A DNA stretch of 64,000 nt from Polaribacter porphyrae (GTDB lineage Bacteria > Bacteroidota > Bacteroidia > Flavobacteriales > Flavobacteriaceae): positions 3,346,961-3,410,960 of the forward strand of contig NZ_MSCN01000001.1 of the NCBI RefSeq assembly GCF_002954685.1, written 5' to 3'. Below, piece by piece: positions 27,468 through 36,252 of this stretch (positions are counted from its first letter, which is position 1; each line of letters starts with the position of its first letter). Both the position numbers and the translations under genes were made by a program. Under the pieces are notes generated by a model. The model saw only the letters and a program-made list of their open reading frames with translations. It was not told where the DNA came from and did no database searches.

Positions 27468-28447
27468 TGTTTTTGATTAGAGTAAATAAAATAGAACTAA
27501 TAGAAAAGAGACAGTTTATAATATATAGATTGGCTCTTTTCTCTTTATTTTATATTCTTTTATCTCTAAAGACTTTTTCACAAGATAGTATTCCTGCAAA
27601 AAAAGATTTAACAGAAGAAGCTGAATTAAAGTTTCAGCAATTTTTCTTTAAAGCTCTTTCTCAAAAAGCGATTGGCAATCATCAAAAAGCAATTGAAAAT
27701 CTTGAAAACTGTAATCAAATTTTACCTAATGATGCATCTGTATTTTTTGAATTTTCTAAAAATTATTTATCATTAAATAATAAACTACTTGCTAAAGAAT
27801 ATATAGATAGAGCCCTAAAAAAAGATAGTAATAATATTTGGATGTTAAAGCATTTGGTTAAAGTATATCAAAAGGATAATAACTTGTCAAACGCTATAGA
27901 AATACAACAAAAAATTATTGCTATTAATCCAAAAGAAAGAGGTTTTTTAGTAAAACTTTATTTATACAATAGAGATTATGAAAAGGCTATTTCTCTACTA
28001 AATTCATTAGCTAAAGATGGTGTTTTAGATGCTAATTTAAAAAATATAAAGCGTAGTTTAGAAAACAGAAAAGTCGCTAAAAAATCAACAAAAAAAATAC
28101 AAAATATTACAGATTTAATTGATGATTTTGAACGCGAAAAAAAATACACTACACTAGAAAAAATTTTAAAAATATCTAAAGAAAATGCTGTTTTATTAAA
28201 GTACAGTGAGCAAGGTATTACATTGTTTCCTGCACAACCTTTTGTGTATTTTGTACATGGAAAAACATTAAATTATCAGAAAAACTATAAAAAAGCGTTA
28301 TCTATTTTAGAGAATGGAATTGACTTTGTGATAGAAGATAAAATGGAAGCAGATTTTTATAAGCAAATGGCTAAAGCTCATAAAGGTTTAGGAAACAGTA
28401 ATGAAGAAAAAAAGTATCAATTAAAAGCTAAAAAACTAAAAATTTAA
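27467..28447 (+). CDS. exported TPR-repeat protein
   Basis: A 326-residue protein with a signal-type hydrophobic stretch at about residues 21-38 (LALFSLFYILLSLKTFSQ) and then tetratricopeptide repeats, for example KAIGNHQKAIENLENCNQILPNDASVFFEF and the C-terminal YQKNYKKALSILENGID. TPR arrays are protein-interaction scaffolds. In this operon, between a sugar nucleotidyltransferase and a DUF4292 lipoprotein plus an EnvC-like protein, a role in envelope assembly is likely. No catalytic motif is present. Confidence 0.82.
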   Translation: MFLIRVNKIELIEKRQFIIYRLALFSLFYILLSLKTFSQDSIPAKKDLTEEAELKFQQFFFKALSQKAIGNHQKAIENLENCNQILPNDASVFFEFSKNYLSLNNKLLAKEYIDRALKKDSNNIWMLKHLVKVYQKDNNLSNAIEIQQKIIAINPKERGFLVKLYLYNRDYEKAISLLNSLAKDGVLDANLKNIKRSLENRKVAKKSTKKIQNITDLIDDFEREKKYTTLEKILKISKENAVLLKYSEQGITLFPAQPFVYFVHGKTLNYQKNYKKALSILENGIDFVIEDKMEADFYKQMAKAHKGLGNSNEEKKYQLKAKKLKI

Positions 28448-28448
28448 G

Positions 28449-29219
28449 ATGAAATCTTACCAGTATATTTTTTTACTAGTGTTTTTATTTGCTTCATGTA
28501 AAACAAAAAAAAATATGATAGATGCAAATGCTATTGCAAAAAGTATATCTGCAAAAAAAGTGGCTAAAAAGCATATTGCAGCAAATTTTGATAAAGAAAC
28601 TTTAGACGCAAAATTAAGGGTAAATTTTAATAACGGTAAAACCAATCAGAACTTGTCTGTAAGTATGAAAATAAAGAAAGATGAGGTTATTTGGTTAAAA
28701 GGTTCAAAATTAATTACTGTTTTTAAAGCAGAAATTACACCAACTTCTGTACGCTATTATTCGTCTTTATTTAAAAATTATTTTGAAGGAGACTTTTCTA
28801 TGATAAAACAATTATTAGGTGTAGAAATTAATTTTGAGCAACTTCAAAACTTATTTTTAGGGCAATCTCTATTAAATGTTAAAGAAGAAAAACAAGAAGT
28901 AGAAATTGTAAACAACAGTTACGTTTTATCTCCCGAAAAACAGGCAGCATTGTTTGATATTTTTTTTACTATTAACCCTTCTCATTTTAAATTAGATAAC
29001 CAAGCTATTGTTAATATAGAAAAAAATTTACGTTTAGATATTGAGTATCCTAATTATAATTTAATAGAAGATGTTGTTTTTCCGACTGCTGTTAATATTA
29101 AAGCTAAAAATAGTAAATCTATTACTGCAATAGATTTGGTATATAAATCAGTACAGTTTAATACTGATGTTAAGATGTCTTTTAATATACCTAGTGGTTA
29201 TAAAAAAGTAAAATTTTAG
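28449..29219 (+). CDS. DUF4292 lipoprotein (LolA/LolB-like)
   Basis: A 256-residue lipoprotein: signal peptide with lipobox LFASC, lipidated Cys17. The body is beta-rich with the DUF4292 pattern (DAKLRVNFNNGKTNQNLSVSMKIKKDEVIWLKGSKL, then SVRYYSSLFKNYFEGDF). DUF4292 resembles the lipoprotein carrier fold, and the gene regularly accompanies TPR and EnvC-type genes in Flavobacteriia. It lies one base after the TPR gene and shares a base with the start of the next gene. Confidence 0.85.
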   Translation: MKSYQYIFLLVFLFASCKTKKNMIDANAIAKSISAKKVAKKHIAANFDKETLDAKLRVNFNNGKTNQNLSVSMKIKKDEVIWLKGSKLITVFKAEITPTSVRYYSSLFKNYFEGDFSMIKQLLGVEINFEQLQNLFLGQSLLNVKEEKQEVEIVNNSYVLSPEKQAALFDIFFTINPSHFKLDNQAIVNIEKNLRLDIEYPNYNLIEDVVFPTAVNIKAKNSKSITAIDLVYKSVQFNTDVKMSFNIPSGYKKVKF

Positions 29220-30454
29220 TGCATCCTATAAAATATCATACGGTTTTTATCTTACTTCTTTTGGTGAGTTTTCCTAGCTATAATCAATCTAAAAAAGAGT
29301 TAGAAAAACAACGAAAAGAGTACAAATCTCAAATAAGCAGATTAAATAGATTATTATTTGCCGAACAAAAAAATGAGAAAAATGCTTTTGAGGCTTTAAA
29401 AGATATTAATAAAAAAATTGAAGTAAGAAATAAATTGATAAATACTATTAATTTAGAAGCCAAACTACTAGCTAACCAAATAAAAAATAACGAGAGAAAA
29501 ATTGATAAACTAAACAAAAATTTATCAGCTTTAAAAGCAGATTATGCTGACATGATTTACAAATCTTACAAAAGCAAATCACAACAGAGTAGAACGATGT
29601 TTTTACTTTCCTCACAAAATTTTTATCAAGCTTACAAGCGTTTAGAATATATGAAGCAATATAGATCCTTTAGAAAAAAACAAGGAGAAGAAATTGTTTT
29701 GCAAGCTAAAGTGATAGAAAAAGTTAAAGATTCTCTAGTACTACAAAAAAAAGAAAAAGATATTTTAATTTTATCAGAAGAAGGTCAGAAAAAAGAAATT
29801 GAGGCTGATAAAAAAAATCAAGAAGATTTAATTTCTAAAATAAAAAAGAAGGAAAGTAAATATAAAAGAGACTTACGAAAAAATGTTAAAGAGGAAAAAA
29901 GAATTGCAGCCAAGATTGATAAGTTGATAAAAGCTGAAATTGCTAAAGCAAATAGAGCAACAAAAAAGAAGTTTAAATCAGCACCAAAAACTACAAAAAA
30001 GAATGAATTTATTTTGAGCCCTGAAGCTAAAATCTTGGCTTCGAAGTTTGAGAAGAATAAAGGTAATTTACCTTGGCCAGTAGAAGAGAGTATTATTACC
30101 AGAAGATATGGGGTTCAACCACATCCTATTTTTCCAGGAATAACTATAAATAGCCCAGGGATGCATTTTACAACCTCTAAAGGGAGTGATGCAACTGCTA
30201 TTTTTGATGGAGAAGTTTTAAATGTTTTAATTGGTTCTGGAAAAACAAAAAATGTAATGGTTAGACATGGTAATTATATTACATCTTATAATCATTTAGA
30301 AAACGCTTATGTTAAAAAAGGGGATAAAATTGTTACTGGTCAAAAAATTGGAAAAATTTTTACAGATAAAGTCAAAAATAAAACTACTTTAATTTTTGTA
30401 TTGTTTAAAAATACAAAACGGTTAAACCCTAAATCTTGGCTAGCCAAAAGATAG
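29219..30454 (+). CDS. EnvC-like murein hydrolase activator with degenerate M23 domain
   Basis: A 411-residue periplasmic protein: signal peptide (about 1-23), a long coiled coil (about 24-250) and a C-terminal LytM/M23 domain (about 285-405). The usual zinc motif HxxxD is replaced by HFTTS, while the later YNHLE is kept, so the enzyme is probably inactive and serves, like EnvC, to activate an amidase at division. The start is GTG overlapping the lipoprotein stop. It ends one base from the convergent oxidoreductase gene. Confidence 0.87.
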   Translation: MHPIKYHTVFILLLLVSFPSYNQSKKELEKQRKEYKSQISRLNRLLFAEQKNEKNAFEALKDINKKIEVRNKLINTINLEAKLLANQIKNNERKIDKLNKNLSALKADYADMIYKSYKSKSQQSRTMFLLSSQNFYQAYKRLEYMKQYRSFRKKQGEEIVLQAKVIEKVKDSLVLQKKEKDILILSEEGQKKEIEADKKNQEDLISKIKKKESKYKRDLRKNVKEEKRIAAKIDKLIKAEIAKANRATKKKFKSAPKTTKKNEFILSPEAKILASKFEKNKGNLPWPVEESIITRRYGVQPHPIFPGITINSPGMHFTTSKGSDATAIFDGEVLNVLIGSGKTKNVMVRHGNYITSYNHLENAYVKKGDKIVTGQKIGKIFTDKVKNKTTLIFVLFKNTKRLNPKSWLAKR

Positions 30455-32044
30455 CTACTTCTTCATTACCTTTTTAATAATATTTTTTTTGGTCATTGCA
30501 ACAGTTGTAATAACTCCAGAAAATAGAGCAGCAGCAATTCCAGCAGTAACTACATCTTGCCCTGTTAAAAATAAATTCTTAATCTTGGTTCTTGGTTTTA
30601 AAAATTGTTGTCTAAAACGTTTTGGAGTATGGTCTAAACCATAAATTTCTCCTTCATCATAATTGATAAAATGTTGCGTAGTTAAAGGTGTAGAAAGTTC
30701 ATAGTGTTCAATTTTACCTTTGGCTTGTGGTACGTGTTTGTACAAAACATTTAAAAGTCTTTGTGCTATTTTTTCTTTTACAGCATTATACTCTTCACCA
30801 CGTTTCATCCATTTGGTGCCATTCCAAGTTTTAAAACCTTCGTAAGGCAATAACGTAATAATATCTATCGTGCTTTTTCCTGGATACCTGTTACTCCAAT
30901 CAGGATCTTTAGCAGAAGGAAATGAAATATAAACCACAGGAAAATCAGCATCTAAATCATTTAAATAATTATTTACAGCAGTATCATGATCTATTTTATC
31001 TGGGTAAATCCAATAATTGGTTTTTGGCAAATTTAAATCTTCTGGTGAACCCTCTAAACCAATATATAAACACGCGTGAGAAACAGATCTTTTTACGGTT
31101 TGTAATTGAGTTTTTAACTTGTGTTTTTCAACTATATTTTGAGGTAGCAATTTATGGTAAGTAGTCATAATTCCTGCTCCAGAAATAATATTTTTGGCAT
31201 AAAAGCTTTTCCCATCCTTCATTTTTACACCAATAGCTTTATTTTTATTGATGAGAATCTCGTCTACTTCTGCACTAATTAGAATAGTTCCACCAGCTTT
31301 TTCGATAACTTTATCAACGGTTTTTGCAATTTCTGATGAACCACCAACAGGAAAGCTTCCTCCAGCAAAATAATGTCTTGCAACAGCAGCGTGCATTACA
31401 AAACTGCTTTCTTTTGGTGGCAAACCATAATCTCCATATTGCCCAGAAAGCACTTTTATTAATTCTTCATTATCTGTTAATCCAGACAATACTTCATAAG
31501 TAGTTTTATCAGAAAATTTATAAAAAGGATTTCGCATTTTGCTTCCAAAAAACTTACTGATTAAAGGATGCATTGCTTTATCCATATAAAATTTCTGACT
31601 TGTTTTAATAGCAGTAAAAACCAAATTGACATAATTATAAATTGCTTTTTTTTCGTCAGGGAAATAAGAAAGCATTTTATCTTTAAAGTTCTGAACACCT
31701 TTAACAAAATCGTATTCTTTGTCGCCAATAACAATTTTGTCATAGACTTCACCCATATCTGCCCATTCTAATTTGCCATCAGAAATATAATCGAAAAGTT
31801 TACGAATTACAGAAGTTTCTCTCTGCACTTCACCAATATAATGAATACCAACATCCCACTCAAAACCCTTACGTTTAAAAATGTGTGTAAATCCGCCAGC
31901 AATATAATGACGTTCTAAAACCAACACTTTTTGGCCTTCTTTAGCTAAAATAGCAGCAGAAGTTAGACTTCCCATTCCAGAACCAATAATTATAGTGTCG
32001 TATTTTTCTGCTAAAGCAGGATTTTTCTTGTAAGATTGAATCAT
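30455..32044 (-). CDS. phytoene desaturase/retinol saturase-like FAD oxidoreductase
   Basis: A 529-residue flavoprotein: N-terminal dinucleotide-binding motif IIIGSGMGSLTSAAILAKEGQKVLVLE (residues 18-44) followed by RHYIAGGFTHIF. A middle NAD(P)/substrate region and a C-terminal FLTGQDVVTAGIAAALFSGVITT segment close the FAD site. The order and length match the CrtI/CrtISO/RetSat group that reduces, oxidises or isomerises carotenoid- or retinoid-like polyenes. No carotenoid genes are nearby, so the substrate is unknown. Confidence 0.85.
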   Translation of the reverse strand: MIQSYKKNPALAEKYDTIIIGSGMGSLTSAAILAKEGQKVLVLERHYIAGGFTHIFKRKGFEWDVGIHYIGEVQRETSVIRKLFDYISDGKLEWADMGEVYDKIVIGDKEYDFVKGVQNFKDKMLSYFPDEKKAIYNYVNLVFTAIKTSQKFYMDKAMHPLISKFFGSKMRNPFYKFSDKTTYEVLSGLTDNEELIKVLSGQYGDYGLPPKESSFVMHAAVARHYFAGGSFPVGGSSEIAKTVDKVIEKAGGTILISAEVDEILINKNKAIGVKMKDGKSFYAKNIISGAGIMTTYHKLLPQNIVEKHKLKTQLQTVKRSVSHACLYIGLEGSPEDLNLPKTNYWIYPDKIDHDTAVNNYLNDLDADFPVVYISFPSAKDPDWSNRYPGKSTIDIITLLPYEGFKTWNGTKWMKRGEEYNAVKEKIAQRLLNVLYKHVPQAKGKIEHYELSTPLTTQHFINYDEGEIYGLDHTPKRFRQQFLKPRTKIKNLFLTGQDVVTAGIAAALFSGVITTVAMTKKNIIKKVMKK

Positions 32045-32103
32045 AAAGTGAATTGTAAAAGCCTATTTGCTAATATACAATGTAAATTTTTTACTCTAAC
32101 ATT

Positions 32104-32156
32104 ACTAAAAAATATGAAGAGGTATATATAATATTATATGTACCTCTTCATATTTT
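32104..32156 (-). terminator. strong hairpin terminator after the GH16 gene
   Basis: Sixteen-base perfect stem: 32,109-32,124 (AAAATATGAAGAGGTA) pairs with 32,141-32,156, with a further A/T inner stem. On the minus strand it is followed by TTTTTTAG. It lies 15 bases after the stop of the secreted GH16 gene and before the oxidoreductase gene on the same strand. Confidence 0.85.
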
Positions 32157-32170
32157 AGATAAATTATCTT

Positions 32171-35041
32171 TTATTTAAAAATTAATTTTTTTGTTCCAAA
32201 GTTCATTTCTAGACTAGTAATTTTCATAAACACAATTCCTGGTTTAAGATTTAAGTTTAAATCAAACTCATTCTTTCCTATTTTAATTTCTATTGGAGAA
32301 CTATAAACAACTTTACCTGTTACATTATAAAGTACAAGTTTAGCAACTGTTTTTACTGAACTTAATAAAGTATTTTTTAAATAACCTTCAGATGGGTTTG
32401 GATGTACTATATAGCTATTTTCTAGCACAGAAAATTCATTTGTTTTAAGAGCACCAAAAGAAGATGTTTTTGAAGCATTATCTCCAACAGTTATGGTCAC
32501 TATTGCAGTATCAGCAAACCCATTTCCATCAGTAATTGTGTATTGAAAAGTATCGATTCCAGTAAACCCAGAAGGAGTTGAATAATTAATTTTACCATTC
32601 ACTACTGCAATTGCACCACCATTAGTACTTGCAGTTGACATTTTACCATTTGTGAGAGTTAATGGATGTGTTGCACTTTCGCCATTTTCACCAAAACTAT
32701 CGTTATTAGTAACATCAATAGGGATATTAACACTATTAGGATCTATTATTACAGCATCATTCACAGCATTAAGAGGTCCACTTGCTACAATTTCTTCTTT
32801 AACATTTATTGTAACATTTGCTGTAGATTGATTGCCATTAGTATCTTGAATAGTATAACTAAAGTTGTCTTGACCTACAAAACCATATGCAGGAGTATAC
32901 GTAATTAAAGAAGAGTTTGCAGAAACTGTGAATCCTTGTGTGCTATTGGTATCAAAATCAGTTATAGTTGTGCCAGCAGAATCATTAGTTAATACATCTA
33001 ATTGAGAAGCAGTATCTACATTTACAGAGAATGTATCATCCACTGCATTAGCAGGTAGGCTACCTCCAACAGTTATGGTCACTATTGCAGTATCAGCAAA
33101 CCCATTTCCATCAGTAATTGTGTATTGAAAAGTATCGATTCCAGTAAACCCAGAAGGAGTTGAATAATTAATTTTACCATTCACTACAGCTATTGCACCA
33201 CCATTAGTACTTGCAGTTGACATTTTACCATTTGTGAGAGTTAATGGATGTGTTGTACTTTCGCCATTTTCACCAAAACTATCGTTATTAGTAACATCAA
33301 TAGGGATATTAACACTATTAGGATCTATTATTACAGCATCATTCACAGCATTAAGAGGTTCACTTGCTACAATTTCTTCTTTAACATTTATTGTAACATT
33401 TGCTGTAGATTGATTGCCATTAGTATCTTGAATAGTATAACTAAAGTTGTCTTGACCTACAAAACCATTTGCAGGAGTATATGTAATTAAAGAAGAGTTT
33501 GCAGAAACTGTGAATCCTTGTGTGCTATTGGTATCAAAAGTAATTATAGTTGTGCCAGCAGAATCATTGGCTAATACATCTAATTGAGAAGCAGTATCTA
33601 CATTTACAGAAAATGTATCATCCACTGCATTTGCAGGTAGGCTACCTCCAATAGTTATGGTCACTATTGCAGTATCAGCAAACCCATTTCCATCAGTAAT
33701 TGTGTATTGAAAAGTATCGATTCCAGTAAATCCAGAAGGAGGAGAGTAGTTTATCTTGCCATTCACTACACTAATAGCTCCACCAATATTTGTAGCAGTA
33801 ACTATTTTTCCACCTGGAAGTGTTATAGGATGTGTAGGATTCTCACCATTAGGACCATAACTATCATTAGCAGTTATGTCTATTATATTATCAAAACTGT
33901 TAGGAACAACAGTAATAGCGTCATTGGCAGCATCTAATGGAGGTATATATTTTTCTACTGTTAAATTTACAGTTGCTGTTTTTTGTGAACCATTTGTATC
34001 TTCTATAGTGTATGTAAAGTTATCTTGCCCTATAAAACCTCTAGAGGGATTATAAGTCAATACGTTAGAATTATTGCTTACAGGAAACCCTTGTGTGGTA
34101 AATGCATCAAAAGAAATTATAGTTGTATTAGATGAATCATTAATTAAAACATCTAAATTAGTAGTAATGTCTTCAACAATTGTGAAAGAATCATCTGTTG
34201 CAAATAAAACCTTTTCTAGAGGCTCAATTTTTAAATAATCAATAATCATAGTATGGGTTCCACTCCAATTAAAATTACCAGCCCAAGGCAATTGTCTAAA
34301 ACCTATAATAACTTCAGACCAACCAGTTGCAACATTAGTGGTAATTGTTTCTTGAAGAATACCATCTATAAAAAAATCAATTTTATCTTCTCTCCAATCT
34401 ATGGTGTAGGTATGAAATTGGTCGTCAATTAGTGAAATTTTCTCATTAAGATTATTTACCACTGGTTTTTTAGTTCCTGTAAACGGTTTGTTGTTCCTCT
34501 CATTTGCATTTCTCCAAGTATTAAACCTAGCATCTGTCCAACCACCATTTTCAGGTAGTGTTTCATGATTAGGAGTAGCAGAATCATTGGCTACAACTTC
34601 TATATCTACTTCATTAAATATTGATCCTTCTTGATTATATGTAAAAAGAAAGCCTACTAAACCACCATCTACAACAGCTCCTTTCATTCGAACTTCAAGA
34701 CGATGGTTTTCTCCTACGCCTCCAAATTCTAAAGTTTGGAAGGGATGAATCCAATCTGTATCATTATTAATATCTGCATCTACAGTTAAATAAGCATTAC
34801 CATCTCCAGGAATAAATTTATTCCAAGCATCTTGAGATGGGTAAATTTCATTATGATAAGTCCAATAAGCTCCATTTGGTAGATTAGTAGGATATCCTAC
34901 ATCATTAAAATCTTCAAAATAAGTAATTGAGTTTGATTGCGCTAGTACATTTGAAGTAAGGAATATTATTAAAAAGAAATATAATAAAAGATTACTGGAT
35001 GATACCTTACTAACAGATACGAAAGTAGTTGTTTTAATCAT
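32171..35041 (-). CDS. secreted GH16 family glycoside hydrolase with cadherin/Ig-like repeats and T9SS sorting domain
   Basis: A 956-residue exported protein. After a signal peptide (about 1-35) comes a beta-jelly-roll GH16 domain (about 40-277) with the catalytic ExDxE motif as FNEVDIEVV and a WREDKIDFFIDG strand typical of lichenase-type members. Then follow about six Ig/cadherin-like modules of about 95 residues (DDTFSVNVDTASQLDVL and NDAVIIDPNSV types), and a C-terminal T9SS domain starting VHPNPSEG and ending GTKKLIFK. It should cut a beta-1,3/1,4-glucan or algal galactan outside the cell. The repeats are nearly identical at DNA level. Confidence 0.86.
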   Translation of the reverse strand: MIKTTTFVSVSKVSSSNLLLYFFLIIFLTSNVLAQSNSITYFEDFNDVGYPTNLPNGAYWTYHNEIYPSQDAWNKFIPGDGNAYLTVDADINNDTDWIHPFQTLEFGGVGENHRLEVRMKGAVVDGGLVGFLFTYNQEGSIFNEVDIEVVANDSATPNHETLPENGGWTDARFNTWRNANERNNKPFTGTKKPVVNNLNEKISLIDDQFHTYTIDWREDKIDFFIDGILQETITTNVATGWSEVIIGFRQLPWAGNFNWSGTHTMIIDYLKIEPLEKVLFATDDSFTIVEDITTNLDVLINDSSNTTIISFDAFTTQGFPVSNNSNVLTYNPSRGFIGQDNFTYTIEDTNGSQKTATVNLTVEKYIPPLDAANDAITVVPNSFDNIIDITANDSYGPNGENPTHPITLPGGKIVTATNIGGAISVVNGKINYSPPSGFTGIDTFQYTITDGNGFADTAIVTITIGGSLPANAVDDTFSVNVDTASQLDVLANDSAGTTIITFDTNSTQGFTVSANSSLITYTPANGFVGQDNFSYTIQDTNGNQSTANVTINVKEEIVASEPLNAVNDAVIIDPNSVNIPIDVTNNDSFGENGESTTHPLTLTNGKMSTASTNGGAIAVVNGKINYSTPSGFTGIDTFQYTITDGNGFADTAIVTITVGGSLPANAVDDTFSVNVDTASQLDVLTNDSAGTTITDFDTNSTQGFTVSANSSLITYTPAYGFVGQDNFSYTIQDTNGNQSTANVTINVKEEIVASGPLNAVNDAVIIDPNSVNIPIDVTNNDSFGENGESATHPLTLTNGKMSTASTNGGAIAVVNGKINYSTPSGFTGIDTFQYTITDGNGFADTAIVTITVGDNASKTSSFGALKTNEFSVLENSYIVHPNPSEGYLKNTLLSSVKTVAKLVLYNVTGKVVYSSPIEIKIGKNEFDLNLNLKPGIVFMKITSLEMNFGTKKLIFK
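32491..33072 (-). repeat. 582-bp near-identical tandem repeat, copy proximal to the gene's 3' end
   Basis: Encodes 194 residues (two Ig/cadherin-like modules) of the GH16 protein. It matches the adjoining copy with only about fifteen to twenty substitutions by eye and no length change. Confidence 0.9.
33073..33654 (-). repeat. 582-bp near-identical tandem repeat, second copy
   Basis: Directly abuts the first copy in the same orientation and reading frame. A third, clearly diverged copy starts at 33,655; it keeps about 75 bases of strong identity and then only protein-level similarity. Confidence 0.9.
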
Positions 35042-35114
35042 TAGGGGGATTTTAAGGGTTAATTTTTGATTAAAATTTAGATAAAATTAATTATCTATAA
35101 CGATAAATTTTTCA

Positions 35115-35122
35115 CAAATTTA
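35115..35122 (-). promoter_or_regulatory. -7 box of the GH16 gene promoter
   Basis: Minus-strand TAAATTTG, an exact TAnnTTTG match, 73 bases before the GH16 start codon. That leaves an untranslated leader of roughly 65 bases. Confidence 0.5.
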
Positions 35123-35192
35123 GTAAAAAATAACAGATTTAAAAGAATATTTAAAAATTTTACCTGTATTATATTAAATTAATAAGCTTATA

Positions 35193-35693
35193 TTATTTTG
35201 TTTTATAGCTAATATTTTTTTGAAGTACTATAGAGTTAGGTACAGTAATCATAGTGCTATCAGGTGTTTTTAGTGTGATGAAAAAAGCACCAATATCTAT
35301 AATTTCGCCAGTTGTATTATTATCTTTTTCTAAAATGGTAATAGTATCTCCTATTTTTACTGGGTAATTAATATAAAGAATTAAACCAGCAGTAATATTT
35401 GAAAGTAAAGACCATTGAGCAAAAAAAGCAATTCCTAAAATGGTTAAAAATGATGAAATGTAAATGAGTAATTGTTTTTCATCTACACCCCAAATAAAAG
35501 CAATGATTACAATTACAGTACAGTAAATTAAAATAGTAATTATTTTATTTAAAATAACAACCCTAGCTCTTTGAAAACCAAATTTTATACGAATATTTCG
35601 TAAAGATTTAGAAACCAGTATTCTAACTAGAGTTCCTAGTAAAAGAACAACTAGCGAACCTACAATTTTAAAATCATTTAAAAATTCTAACAT
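35193..35693 (-). CDS. short MscS-family mechanosensitive channel-like protein
   Basis: A 166-residue protein with three membrane helices (about 9-26, 47-68 and 74-98). The pore-helix/beta-domain region of MscS follows: FFAQWSLLSNITAGLILYINYPVKIGDTI, then a GEIIDIGAFFITLKTPDSTMITVPNSIVLQKNI stretch. It stops right after the beta domain, so it lacks the C-terminal alpha/beta vestibule of E. coli MscS (286 residues). Such short forms are common in Bacteroidota. It starts 4 bases after the thioesterase stop, in one transcript. Confidence 0.85.
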   Translation of the reverse strand: MLEFLNDFKIVGSLVVLLLGTLVRILVSKSLRNIRIKFGFQRARVVILNKIITILIYCTVIVIIAFIWGVDEKQLLIYISSFLTILGIAFFAQWSLLSNITAGLILYINYPVKIGDTITILEKDNNTTGEIIDIGAFFITLKTPDSTMITVPNSIVLQKNISYKTK

Positions 35694-35697
35694 AATT

Positions 35698-36210
35698 TTA
35701 AGATTTAAATAGAGCCTTTAGTTCAGTAGCTTCATTAGGTTGCATTTTTCCTGCTAAAACTAGACTCAACTGTTTCCGTCTTAAAGCTCCTTCGAAACGT
35801 TCTTTTTCTAAATCTGTTTCAGGAATTATTTGCGGAATTTGAACAGGTTTCCCAGTTTCATCTACAGCAACAAAGGTATAAATCCCTTCATTTACTTTAG
35901 TTCTTTGTCCAGATTGTCTGTCTTCTATCCAAACATCAACATAAATTTCCATAGAAGATTTAAACGCTCTAGAAACTTTTGCTTCTAAAGTAACTACACT
36001 TCCAACAGGTACAGATTTATTAAAAGCAACATGGTTTACAGAAGCTGTAACCACAATTCTACTAGAATGACGTCTTGCAGCAATACTGCAGGCTCTGTCC
36101 ATTCTTGCTAATAATTCTCCACCAAAAAGATTGTCTAAATAGTTAGTGTCTCCAGGTAAAACTAAATCAGTAAGTACAGTTAAAGATGCTGCAGATGTTT
36201 TTGCTTCCAT
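35698..36210 (-). CDS. acyl-CoA thioesterase (hotdog fold, YciA/BACH-like)
   Basis: A 170-residue single hotdog domain. LPGDTNYLDNLFGGELLARMDRACSIAARRHS carries the usual helix with the catalytic Asp/Asn region, followed by VVTASVNHVAFNKSVPVGSVVTLEAKV and the strand pair around VDVWIEDRQSGQRTKVNEG. It hydrolyses acyl-CoA thioesters in the cytoplasm. It is the first of a two-gene unit with the MscS-like gene; no clear -7 box was found in the short gap upstream. Confidence 0.92.
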   Translation of the reverse strand: MEAKTSAASLTVLTDLVLPGDTNYLDNLFGGELLARMDRACSIAARRHSSRIVVTASVNHVAFNKSVPVGSVVTLEAKVSRAFKSSMEIYVDVWIEDRQSGQRTKVNEGIYTFVAVDETGKPVQIPQIIPETDLEKERFEGALRRKQLSLVLAGKMQPNEATELKALFKS

Positions 36211-36252
36211 TGTTTAAATTTCTGCAAAGATAAGAATAGACTTGGATTAATA

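Noticed and set aside
32666-33490. Two similar plus-strand 80-residue frames opposite the GH16 gene
   Set aside because: They are the reverse-strand shadow of the two 582-bp tandem repeats, which explains their similarity to each other.
32491-33654. CRISPR-like or satellite array
   Set aside because: The repeat units are long, contiguous, without spacers and keep a coding frame, so they are protein-domain duplications.
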